Source of the DNA: Schistocerca nitens
Lineage: Eukaryota; Arthropoda; Insecta; Orthoptera; Acrididae
DNA length: 64,000 nucleotides
Direction of reading: 5' to 3'
Assembly: GCF_023898315.1 (NCBI RefSeq)
Contig: NC_064615.1
Span: forward strand, 909,266,742 to 909,330,741
Shown here: positions 1 through 9,320 of the stretch, piece by piece
Layout of the letters: the number at the start of each line of letters is the position of its first letter
Position numbering within the stretch: the stretch's first letter is position 1
Notes under the pieces: generated by a model
Database searches by the model: none
What the model was told of the DNA's origin: nothing
The model's input: only the letters and a program-made list of their open reading frames with translations
Program-made: the position numbers and the translations under genes

Positions 1-14
1 ACTGACCACTGAGA

Positions 15-577
15 TTATAAACTACCGTAACTTTTGTCGGGTACCAGATAAACTGAAATACGTGAGCCACCGACATCGAAACATTTAAAAGTATCCCTGA
101 AATTTCGATGTGCAAATACGGCTTGGTTTATTAACAACGTTCTTTCTGTTTTGCTGGACTTCATTAGATGTGCCCTATCTCGTCTTTCATAAGAGTGATC
201 GCTATCTCGTCTTTCATAAGAGTGATCGCTATTCTCAACTTGTGTAAAATTAGCAGACAGCTCCATTTCGTACTTCAGCAGGTTTTTCATCTAATGGTAG
301 GGGAACTACACTGGACAGTGATGCAACCTACTGTAACAACCATGTCTCCGAATGGAAGGGAAGCTGCGACAGCTATTTTGATTTGGTTTGGATTAGTACT
401 TATGAAGAGCTGTCGTCTCCAGCTGGGTTTCTGTAACTTTTCGTGAATTTCAACTTGAGGTAAATAGTTAATTCCTAAATGTACGCCCTTAAATGACATA
501 TAATCTTGAGGTACAAGCCGATCACTATATATTAGTTGTATAAAACGCGTAAATCCATCAGTTATTACGGCCCACAA
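15..577 (-). other. Two adjacent minus-strand open frames, unrecognised
   Basis: Two open frames of about 96 and 91 codons lie end to end on the minus strand (577 to 287 and 290 to 15) in different phases. Together they could be a worn coding relic, but I recognise no domain in either. The second contains a doubled DSDHSYERRD-like stretch caused by a 27-bp tandem duplication. There is no clear promoter, splice pattern or polyadenylation signal that ties them to a host gene. They could be chance frames or an unrecognised mobile-element fragment. Confidence 0.2.
175..228. repeat. 27-bp perfect tandem duplication
   Basis: The unit at 175-201 is repeated exactly at 202-228, beginning ctatctcgtctttcat. 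A third start (ctatt) follows but diverges at once. Perfect identity suggests a recent slippage or duplication event. The period is a multiple of three, so it does not shift either strand's frame. Confidence 0.85.
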
Positions 578-1871
578 TTGGTTAGTGTTCGATTATGTCC
601 CGTCGCTTTTAGATGCAAATAGTTTTTTTTTTTTTTTAAATTGTGCATTTCGTTTTTCCTCTAGCTTTTCCAGATGGTACGACATTACGTTATAAAGACT
701 AATAGACAGAAATGGGATATTAAATCAATGTTAATGGTAGCCAATTTATCTTTCGAAGTGGGAGATTTAAAAACACTACGGATTTCAGTCTACCCAAATG
801 TTTAAATGGCTCTGAGCACTATGGGACTTAACATCTGAGGTCATCAGTCCCTTAGAACTTAGAACTACTTAAACCTAACTAACCTAAGGACATCACACAC
901 ATCCAGCTGGCCAGGGCTGTGTTATAGGAGATACTACTTGGCATCCTACATTGTCTACGCACAAGGCGAAAAATGCAGTTGGTGGTCGAGTTATGGGATT
1001 CAATAAAATAAGGGTAACCTGGTATTAATCATTAAAAATACTTGTACGTTTTCAGACTGTCATTAAAATATTTTCTCATTGTTAATCATTTTTTGAAGAT
1101 TCCATATTTCTTAGTCTCAACTGGCCGTTAAACGACTTTGTGTCTTAGTCCTGAGACAATATTCGTAATTATTTGAACGTTTATGCAATAGTTTCACAAA
1201 AAGCAAGCATTTCTCTCAAAAAATGTAAAAAATACGTTACATACAGTGATTCTCAAGTAAGGTAAGTTAGGTTAAAGTACAAGTTGATTTTTTGTATCTT
1301 TAACAAGTGTTTTCCCGTGTTCAATTATTTTACGAAATTGTTAATTAATAACAATCCCGTTTCGCTCCGGGTTTCCCTATCACGTTAATCAGTATTGCAT
1401 TTTAACTCTTTTTATTCAGTTGTAATGGGCCGGAAAGAGACCACACACTAACACACGTATAAGACATTTACAGAGCGCTGAGAAAAAGGTTATAAATTGA
1501 GGTGAAGTCTGTTATTCCGTATACACTCACGTGGCAACTGAATTACAGGTAAACAGTGATGGTGCTATAGCGCACGTGCCATTGCGACCAATGCAATCTT
1601 TCGGCAAGTCAGGTGACTGGTACGTCATTGCATCCTCTCATAATAAACCACGTTACGAATGGGCTCCGCCATTTTCCTCTGACTCATCCAGCAGCGTGCT
1701 GCGGTAGTGTGACGCGGGGATTTCAGTGTCCACCAGGGTTTTAGATCTGTATCTGCAAATAAACAAAAAGTTTGTATGTAACTTCATTTTTTCGAGATGA
1801 CTATCCCCTCGTACCTGAAGTTGGCTAATATTTCTTCAAAGTTCACATTCAATCACCATGTGCAACCCATG
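578..1871. other. Unassigned stretch with one truncated SINE
   Basis: Apart from the SINE tail at 801-905 I see only AT-rich unassigned sequence with short homopolymers (for example a T-run near 627). A slightly more GC-rich patch near 1560-1740 contains no convincing frame. Confidence 0.5.
801..905 (-). mobile_element. SINE tail fragment (main tRNA-headed family)
   Basis: The 3' body of the main SINE is present in reverse orientation: the complements of tgctcagagccatt, ctgatgacc and gtttaagtagttctaag are all readable. The tRNA-like head is missing; homology stops near 905, as expected for a 5'-truncated copy. No target duplication was found. Confidence 0.8.
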
Positions 1872-1883
1872 TGATATATACAA

Positions 1884-2080
1884 ATAGTTCAAATGGCTCT
1901 GAGCACTATGCGACTTAACTTCTGAGGTCATCAGTCGCCTAGAACTTACAACTAATTAAACCTAACTAACCTAAGGACATCATACACATCCATGCGCGAG
2001 GCAGGATTCGAACCTGCGACCGTAGCGATCGCTCGGCTCCAGACTGTAGCGCCTAGAACCGCACGGCCACTCCGGCCGGC
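1884..2080 (-). mobile_element. Full-length tRNA-headed SINE with 12-bp TSD
   Basis: This is a complete minus-strand copy. The head holds a class II tRNA-like fold with B-box ggttcgaatcc (seen as its complement) and a hairpin resembling a long variable arm. The tail ends in the complement of gagccatttgaac. It is flanked by tgatatatacaa at 1872-1883 and 2081-2092, a perfect target-site duplication, so it arrived by target-primed reverse transcription. The head is a decayed Pol III promoter carried by the SINE, not a working tRNA gene. Confidence 0.95.
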
Positions 2081-2299
2081 TGATATATACAATATGATTG
2101 CAGATATAAAGGGACATTTTGTCCATCCATCTGGTTGAAAGCAAACTAAATAATCATTTTTAAAGGACTGATAGCAGGGAAATAAGTTGACACGCTTAGA
2201 TGACGGTCACTTGCGTGCTGGGAAAGGTAAAGGCAGCAGAGAGTCAGTTCTGATGTTGCGGTTGTTATGAAGCATGACTGAAGAAAAATCAAATCACTT

Positions 2300-3330
2300 A
2301 CATAGGACCCGTTGACCCGGAAAAAACATACGACAATATAAACTGGCGCAACATGTTCGAGATTTCTAGAAAATTAGTGGTAAGCTATAAGGGTACAAGA
2401 ACAAAAGAAGGAGCAATACGAGTGGAAGACAAGGAACGAAGTGCTCGGATTAAAACGGGTTGAAGAAGTTGATATAGTCTTTCGCCCCTGCTGTTCAATT
2501 TATTGATCGAGGAAGAAGTGATGGAAATAAGAGAGAGCTTCAAGAATGGGATTAAAATTCAAGGTTAAGGGATATCGGTATTACGTATCATTGATTACAT
2601 TGTTATTCTCAGTGACGGTGAAGAAGAATTGCAAGATGTGTTCATTGAAATTAACAATCTAATGAGTATAGGATATGGACTGAGAGTAAATCGAAGACAG
2701 ACGAAAGTAATGGGAAGTAGCAGAAATGAGAACACAGAGACAATTAACATCAAATTTGGTAATGGCGAATTAGATGAACTTAAGGAATTCTGTTACCTAG
2801 GCAGCAAAATAACCCGTGACGAACGGAGCAAAGACGAAATAGAAAGCAATGGCAATGGCAAAAAGGGCATTCCTGACCAAGAAAGTCTACTACTATCAAA
2901 CTTAGGCCTTTACTTGAGGAGTACATTTCTGAGAATGTAGTTTGGTGCAGTGAAATACGGACAGTACGAAAACGGAAACAGAAGAGTATCGAAGCATTTG
3001 AGATATGGTGCTACAGAAGAATGTTGAAAATACGATCGACTGAGGAGGTTGTCTGCAGCATCGGCGACAAAAAGAATATGTGGGAAAACACTGATTAGGA
3101 CAAGGGACAGGATGACAGAACATATGTTAACACATCAGGGAATAACGTGCCCTCTCCTACAGGGAGCTGTAGACGCTAAAAACTGTAGAATAAGATAGAC
3201 ATTGAAACACACACGGTGGATAACTGAGGACATAAGCTGCAAGTGGTACTCGCGGGAAAACGTTGGCCCCGCCGAGGAATTCGTGGAGGGTCGCATCAAA
3301 CCAGTCAGAAGACTGATTACTCAAAAACCG
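2300..3330 (+). mobile_element. Old RTE-type LINE, 3' half of ORF2
   Basis: Degraded reverse transcriptase and C-terminal sequence reads left to right. Visible pieces are a motif like EKTYDNINW (matching AFVDLEKAFDNVDW of the younger copies), SPLLFNLLIEEEV, the YLGSKITRD block in the 103-codon frame at 2629-2940, and a distal GHVLRH-like block (TEHMLTHQGI) near 3120. The 3' end carries aaccagtcagaagactg, the same terminal motif as the older LINE fragment ending near 54268. The FADD catalytic block is decayed (RIIDYIVILSD). Many frameshifts and stops, and 5' truncation, make it an old dead copy. Confidence 0.85.
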
Positions 3331-3467
3331 CAGGTGAACTACTGATGTATGTGTTATTGGATACGGGAAGTGGTTTCTAGTTGTACCGATTTACCGATGA
3401 ACAAGTGACTACAAGTGAATTTCTTGTATTTGAGTTGTAAACTAGTCGCTAGTCTGGTACGCTGGAC

Positions 3468-3665
3468 GCCGTCCGGAGTGGCCGTGCGGTTCTAGGCGCT
3501 ACAGTCTGGAACCGAGCGACCGCTACGGTCGCAGGTTCGAATCCTGCCTCGGGCATGGATGTGTGTGGTGTCCTTAGGTTAGTGAGGTTTAATTAGTTCT
3601 AAGTTCTAGGCGACTGATGACCTTAGAAGTTAAGTCGCATAGTGCTCAGAGCCATTTGAACCATT
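3468..3665 (+). mobile_element. Full-length tRNA-headed SINE with 13-bp TSD
   Basis: The head starts at gccgtccggagtggcc and includes B-box ggttcgaatcc; the tail ends at gagccatttgaacca. The target duplication tggtacgctggac is perfect at 3455-3467 and 3666-3678. The intact duplication suggests a recent insertion. Confidence 0.95.
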
Positions 3666-3678
3666 TGGTACGCTGGAC

Positions 3679-4223
3679 AAATCTGCTGTCATGATGTCCA
3701 ATTGCGTCCGGTAGTGTGACCACATTAACAGCATTCCTTCCTCTCTCCCCCTCTCCCTGGTGCGTCAGTCCCGCGTGTTTGTGTAATTAATGTGACATCC
3801 TGCAGCAGTTAATGCCAAATCCATCACTCACGCCGGTCGATATTCCGTGCTGGTTGGCTCAGTAAGGGTCATCCTGGTCAGTCTACTTTTTTATCAGTCT
3901 AAACTCGCTAATATTAACCAAGGACCTATTCGTAAAATAAGATAACTTTACTAATGAATAAACCCCTTACGTTCACTTATCTGTAGACCTTCCATTCCAA
4001 TTTAGTCAATTCAAACATGTGTTTAATTTAATAACCGGGTACAGGAACGCAGGTGTGACTCAACGCATCGTCCGAGTTCAATTCTGGCCCAAAGAAACGT
4101 ACGCTCTTTTTGCAAAAGAATCAGTTTAACAATGAGCCGTATTTTCAGTAACAGTGCTTTTCTTTTTTTAAAAAAAAAAGAATTGGCAGTATTTTGCATC
4201 TTGAGAGATAATATTATTGATTT
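3679..4223. other. Unassigned stretch
   Basis: I see no recognisable element. A faint B-box-like tgcc/gttcaattc near 4075-4090 might be a remnant of another tRNA-derived repeat but is too weak to call. A T/A homopolymer pair lies near 4163-4180. Confidence 0.4.
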
Positions 4224-4508
4224 GAAACTTCCTCGCAGGTTAAATATGGCGCTCGAATATTGAACCTTTGTCTTTCATGGGCAAGAGCTCCACAGACTGA
4301 GCTATCCAATCACGGCTCACAATCCCGCATCAGAGCTCTTCTTCCGTTAATAACTCAGATCTTGTCTTCCAAACTTTGCCCTAGTTCTCATGCATACTTT
4401 GCTGAACTAGGCAAACGCCTCATGTCCGATTCCTGGTCGACACACAGTTTTAATCTGCTAGAAGTTTCAGATCAGGGAACACTCGCTGCAAGGTGAAAAT
4501 TCGTTCTG
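4224..4508. repeat. Worn copy of the inverted tRNA-like repeat
   Basis: It starts with gaaacttcctcgcagg and ends with tgaaaattcgttctg, the same ends as the clean copy at 60653-61360. Between them are antisense tRNA-like sequence (gagctatccaa, gggcaagagctc) and, later, the opposing tail (cacagttttaatctgc). No target duplication is detectable, which fits its greater divergence. The 78-codon frame at 4260-4496 is a by-product of this repeat. Confidence 0.7.
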
Positions 4509-5840
4509 AATACCATTGGTCATTGTCAGCTACTTGTTTCCTTTACTGAACTGTTGCTAGAATGGCAAAATTTAACTTTTTTGGGGAAAGCCTTGAAAAA
4601 CTATGGTTTCTTTACGCTGAAAGAAAAATTGCAACAAGGGCCCATGTCTTCACCGTATGTAATTATTTCATATCATTTTCTAAGGAACTGCTGAAACCTG
4701 CTCAAAAATTCGCCTCTAGCTTCCTAACCGTAGTCTACTGCAGACATTCTCTCATGCAAAACATAATGGCATGCTTGTAAGCTGTGAAGAGATGTTTCCT
4801 AAGTGTTGAACGACTACTAGTTCTATAACAATGAAATTATCGGAATTCTAAATAAAAACTACAGTCATATGAGAATATATTAAAACCTTTGTCACCTCTG
4901 CACGAGAACGTGTAATTTGTCTACTTTTGAATTCAAGCGTTTAATCTAGAAAATTTTCAGAGGATGTCACATTTTTGAAACCCACTATATGTTTTCCAAT
5001 GAACAACAACATTATCACCGTTATCTATGCGGCTGCCTTTCGGTACTCACATGTATAAGTCAGATAACGTGCAATGGTTTTTCGTAACTTACTTTTTCAT
5101 AATTTAATTCTACTACTTTGTAACAGATGGAGAAGGTATAAAATAACATCACTCGACTGAGAGCAGGACAGAGAACCACAGATTCGAAAAACAATGTCTT
5201 TGTTCCAAGATGATAGGTTACTAATTCGTTATTGTTGAAAAATTTTTAGAAAACGAATTACCACAAGAACAACAAAATGAAACAGGAAGAACTTCAGTTA
5301 AGTAATATCCAAGGAAAGTGATTAATAGCATAACAACATTTTATTCTATGAGGGTTGAAACATTAATAGTGGGAGCTATTTATTTACGACTTACGTAAAA
5401 TTTATGTATGCATCAATGATTTTCTGTCCATCGAAGTAGTCTCCTGGATAGTGTATTAACGTTGCCAGCAATGTGAAAGTCGTAGAATACCCTTAACAGC
5501 GCCAGTTGTGTTGCTAGTTCGAGGGGACCCGTCTACAGTATTGTCCGACTAATCTCTGTAACAGTTGTGAAGCAATGGCATGAAGTGCTTGTTTGAATTT
5601 CGGAATCAAGTAGAAATCCCAAGTCCTAAGTCCGTAGAGTGTGGTGGGTGGTATTGTACTTTGCAGTTCCATCAGTCGAACAAATCAGTCAAAACTAGCG
5701 ACATAAGTGTCCAATCATTGTCCTGAAAAGTGATGGGCGCCTCCGGCAGTAAGCGTCACCGCTTCCTTCTCTGAGGTGGTCGCAGGCTGTCTTCCGAAAA
5801 TGAACAGCTTGGAGAAAGAAGCGGCGACACTTTCTGTAGG
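4509..5840. other. Unassigned stretch, possibly mariner-flanking at its end
   Basis: AT-rich sequence without a recognised domain. From about 5490 onward it may include worn 5' parts of the mariner relic that becomes readable near 5845, but I cannot place a boundary. Confidence 0.4.
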
Positions 5841-6130
5841 ACCTGCACATAATTTTGCAGCACAATCATCTGGAGCACATGGGACAAGTTGTTACTGATA
5901 TGTTTTATCTATGGGACTGGGAAGTTCTGTTCCACCAACCAAACTCCCAGAAATTCGGCCCTGGGATCTTCAACTTCATTCCTAAATTGAAGCAAGCACT
6001 TCACAGTATTCGATTCACAATTGTTACAGGGATTCGTCGGCCAACAGACTACTCCACTCTCTAACACAAATAGCCCTGCTAAGGTTGTCCTACGACTTCC
6101 ACATCACTGACAGCGGGTTATACACAACGC
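5840..6130 (+). mobile_element. Mariner-like transposase remnant (C-terminal part)
   Basis: The 69-codon frame at 5855-6064 reads like the end of a mariner transposase: HMGQVVTDMFYLWDWEVLFH corresponds to the stretch after the second catalytic Asp, and FIPKLKQALHSIRF to the FPKLK...L.G.RF block before the C-terminus. The SPDLAPxDF signature is decayed (NSQKFGPGIFNF), and the final catalytic Asp is not recognisable. Further weak homology (LRLPHH, QRVIHNAD) runs to about 6130. I see no terminal inverted repeats, so only part survives. It is a dead DNA transposon. Confidence 0.6.
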
Positions 6131-6539
6131 TGATGTCAAATTTTGGCGGTAAAACTTTGAAATACTTATCTTGCTGCAGTCACCTTAGACGCATACTGCA
6201 GCGGCAACACCGCAGACAGACCAGCGATGCGGGTTGCCGACTCCGCTGCGGAGTCTGACTTATCTTGGAAGATAAGTGTGATCAACGTCCCTCAGAAGGC
6301 ATCAACCAGCAGCAAAGGAAGGGAGCGCGGTGATCAACTTAGTATTTCCTGGCGATCACGTGTGTGCAAATAGTCCCGGAAATATCGTTCCGCACAGGGC
6401 CGGCCGTTCAGCGGGCAGTTCTCGATTCGTCGAGTGCGGAGAAGATCGGCAGGTCCAGCGGTCGGCCAATTCGACCATCCCCCCTTCGCAACAATTGTGC
6501 TACATCGCTACCGCCGTGCAGGCTATCTATAAGCTGCTA
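6131..6539. other. Unassigned stretch
   Basis: Moderately GC-rich sequence with a 79-codon frame that has no recognised domain. Nothing else is supportable before the LINE 3' end that begins at about 6540. Confidence 0.4.
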
Positions 6540-7135
6540 ACAGCCGACTACATCTACATCTACATTTAGCCACCCAACGGTGTGTGGTGGAGGGCACTTT
6601 ACGTGCCACTGTCATTGCTTCCCTTTCCTGTTCCAGTCGCGTATGGTTCGCGGAAAGAACGACTGCCAGAAAGCCTCTGTGCGCACTCGAAGCTCTCCAA
6701 TTTTACATTCGTGATCTCCTCGGGAGGTGTAAGTAGGGGGAAGCAATATATTCGATACCTCATTCAGAAACACACCCTCTCGGAACCTGGACAGCAAGCT
6801 ACACCGCGATGCAGAGCGCCTCTCTTGCAGAGTCTGCCACTTCAGTTTGCTAAACATCCCCGTAACGCTATCCCGCTTACCAAATAACCCTGTGACGACA
6901 CGCGCCGCTCTTCTTTGGATCTTCTCTATCTCCTCTGTTAACCCGACCTGTTACGGATCCCACACTGATGAACAATGCTCAAGTATAGGTCGAACGAGTG
7001 TTTTGTAAGCCACCTTCTTTGTTGATGGACTACATTTTGTAAGGACTCTCCCACGGTACGGATCCCTCACTGATGAGCAATGCTCAAGTATAGGTCGAAC
7101 GAGTGTTTTGTAAGCCACTTCCTTTGTTGATGGAC
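6540..7135 (-). mobile_element. LINE 3' end, Jockey/CR1 group (ORF2 C-terminus)
   Basis: The minus-strand frame at 6857-6612 contains SKLKWQTLQERR and ends FFPRTIRDWNRKG, the conserved C-terminal end of ORF2 in Jockey/CR1-group LINEs. The DNA 3' end is a short tandem repeat (complement of tacatctacatctaca), the type of tail seen in CR1-like rather than poly(A) LINEs. Going 5' in the element, IQRRAARV-type sequence appears near 6900-6950. The copy is 5'-truncated near 7135 and includes an internal tandem duplication of about 105 bp (units near 6951 and 7055). Confidence 0.85.
6951..7135. repeat. Tandem duplication of about 105 bp inside LINE
   Basis: Sequence starting acggatcccacactgatga at 6951 recurs as acggatccctcactgatga at 7057, and both run through gtataggtcgaacgagtg to ttgatggact. 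Small differences between the units show the duplication is not brand new. It affects only the dead LINE. Confidence 0.85.
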
Positions 7136-7609
7136 TCGACCGGACACCAGGCGGCAGTACGAGCGTTGACAGAGGCGGCCACTTCTGAGCGACTTACTCG
7201 CGTCGGCACAACACGTGACAAGAAAATAGTATCACGAGTATTACGTCGCCGGAAGCTATAAAGACCAGCGCAAGGACTATGCTAGACAGGTTTTCCGGCT
7301 TCGAGGGCCTCTCCTGGCCTACGGGCGGATGCTACTCACCTCACCGTACAGATCATTGCTGCTGCTCTCAGTTTCCATCGTTGTTTGTGCACATAGTCTG
7401 CATTAAGCTGAGACTTTCGTCTGCCTGCGTTGGACCTAACCAGGACGACGTTCTCGGAACTTGGATTATTTCCCTACAAGTGCATATTTCTACGAAGCTG
7501 CGAGTGGTGTTACTACGTAATAGCAACAGTCAGGCGACTTTTAGATAGCAGCTCTATCAAGCGTCTGTACCAGTACCTAGGGAGACACTGTATTTTGTAC
7601 TTTTTGTTC
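7136..7609. other. Unassigned stretch
   Basis: Two overlapping plus-strand frames (89 and 64 codons) have no recognised motif. I see no repeat boundary apart from the LINE on the left and the Penelope-like fragment on the right. Confidence 0.4.
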
Positions 7610-8123
7610 TTATCGTCGGATTAGATATATTTTTTTTAAGTCTGCAGGCCGGATACCATTTTTCTTTAGAGTTCTGCTTATGAGGTCAGTGACCCCAGAA
7701 ACGAACGGTAACCTAACGGAGTGAGAAGGTGGTTCCTCATCGTTCTTATTAGCGTGATTAATGCTCCGCCTAAAATCCCTGTCGACTAGACGACTATCGT
7801 ACCCATCCAACCGGCTGCTGTAGCCTAGCGGTTCTAGGCGCAGTCTGGAACCGCGCGACCGCTACGGTAGCAGGTTCGAATCCTGTCTCGGGTATGGGTG
7901 TGTGTTATGTCCATAGGTTAGTTAGGTTTAAGTAGTTCTAAGTTCTAGGGGACTGATGACCTCAGATGTTAAGTCCCATAGTGCTCAAAGCCATTTGAAC
8001 CATCTTTTGTACCCATCCAACTCCGATTCCAGGTTGTCGTGATATGGATGGCACGTCAACACAGAATGGTGTGCATTGCTTGCTGCTGGGCTGGGTGATG
8101 ATGCGAAGTGGCATCTAAATACC
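7610..8123 (-). mobile_element. Penelope-like element, RT end and linker, split by a SINE
   Basis: On the minus strand RYLDATSHHHPAQ (about 8120-8060) matches the RYLxAxSHHHPAQK signature at the end of Penelope-like reverse transcriptases. ESELDGY follows at the SINE insertion, and on the far side RLPFVSGVTDLISRTLKKN matches the linker between RT and GIY-YIG endonuclease. The endonuclease is not present downstream. The SINE at 7812-8008 separates the two parts and its duplicated target lies in the coding sequence. The fragment is broken and appears old. Confidence 0.8.
7812..8008 (+). mobile_element. tRNA-headed SINE inside Penelope-like fragment
   Basis: Plus-strand copy with B-box ggttcgaatcc near 7872 and tail gagccatt-type end (here aagccatttgaacc). 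The target duplication gtacccatccaac is perfect at 7799-7811 and 8009-8021. It lies within the linker of the minus-strand Penelope-like element, so it is younger than that element. Confidence 0.95.
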
Positions 8124-8301
8124 TTTTTTTGGATTGTAGGGCGCTCAACTGCGCGGTCATCAGCGCCCATACAGAGTCCCAATTTGCACATGCTACAATT
8201 TTTACATAATCGAATCTAACCACTGTCACGAATGATGATGATGAAATCATGAGGACAACACAAACACTCAATCCCCGGGCAGAGTAAATCTCCAACCGGA
8301 C
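8124..8301 (-). mobile_element. Second-type SINE, head truncated
   Basis: The complement reads from ccggttggagatttactctg through a run of atgatgatgat-like triplets and gtgacagtggtta to gggcgctgatgacc and cgcagttgagcgccc, ending in an A-run. I recognise this body as a common insect SINE tail that normally follows a tRNA-like head; the head is absent here. It shares only the short ctgatgacc module with the main SINE. It begins beside the Penelope-like RT end. Confidence 0.65.
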
Positions 8302-8554
8302 TTTTTTTTTACAGAGGACAAGTAAGGCAAATAGCTGTCACAGTCATTCAGTATTAATCACGGTGATAAGAATGACGAGGACTCGTCTTCCACCTCCGTT
8401 AGATTACAGTTCTTTTCTGAGGTCTCTCAACACATAAACAGAATTCGAAGGAAAATGATATTCAGACATCTTTCTTTAGTCAAAACAAAATAAAAGATTT
8501 TTTTCCGTCGAAAAACGGATGCACCTGATTGCCACCACAATGCAGGCGTCTTTT

Positions 8555-8835
8555 AAGTGGTATGTGGCTGCGGCAAAACGCGAAGTGCTATTAAAGAACG
8601 CATTAAGGAACACGAAAGGCACACACGGGTAAAGCAAAGTGTAAAATTGGCAGTAGCGGAAAACCATAAGGACTGTGGCTCTGACATCGATTTTAATAAC
8701 GTACATGTGCTGGCTAAGGAAACCAACATTTATAGAAGAAAGGTACAAGAAGCGGTTGAAATTGCCAAAAATGCTTGTATTTTCAATAGAGAGGACGGCT
8801 ATAGGCTTCCGGCCTCGTGGCTCCCAGCCTTCTAG
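8555..8835 (+). mobile_element. Penelope-like GIY-YIG endonuclease fragment
   Basis: The frame at 8557-8835 begins CGCGKTRSAIKERIKEHERH, matching the second half of the Penelope-type GIY-YIG domain (arginine of the R-x3-I/V-x-R-x3-H region), then LAVAENH, the conserved IDFNNVHVLAKE block and terminal LPASWLPAF, the usual end of the protein. The GIY and YIG strands themselves and the RT are missing upstream. It lies on the opposite strand to the RT/linker fragment at 7610-8123, so the two are separate or rearranged pieces. Confidence 0.8.
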
Positions 8836-9320
8836 GAAGTGAATATGCGGCCGCGGTGTGCGAGCAATATAAACAACGCGCTGCAGGTTACCTCGGCGGA
8901 CAATAATATTTTGGGTAAACATGCCCCCACTCTTGCCCTGTCCGTTTCGCATATAGCCAATGATGATGACCAACCAATAGCAGTAGGAAGAATTTAAACC
9001 AATAACCCTTCTCCATTCAATGACGATGGGCCACCAATAGTATCCATAAGAGTTTAACACGTAACTCCCCTACCTCATCAGCGCGTGATTATTAGCCTAT
9101 GATGAAGGCCCACCAACGATAGTCACATGAATGTTAACCGATACTTCCACTTCTCCAGCACAAACGCCGGAAAACTCCCCTTTATAAGAGAACTCAACAC
9201 TGGTCTCTGATAGTGTTCTAGCAATAGTGGACACGTAAACATCCTAAAGAAGATCCCAGCAGAGGTGTCGAAATGTCGACTATTTTAGGAGGAAATATGA
9301 CGCGGCCTAACAACCCAGAA
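8836..9320 (+). mobile_element. Probable Penelope 3' region (pLTR-like) with hammerhead-like motif
   Basis: This stretch directly follows the endonuclease end, where Penelope-like elements carry their pseudo-LTR. Near its end, 9242-9290 can fold: outer stem tcctaaa/tttagga, inner stem gatccc/ggtgtc around loop agcaga, then gaaa. That order resembles the hammerhead ribozymes known from Penelope pseudo-LTRs, but the first core motif is changed (ctaaaga rather than ctgaaga) and one stem pair is lost. It is probably inactive. Membership of the stretch in the element is inferred from position. Confidence 0.45.
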
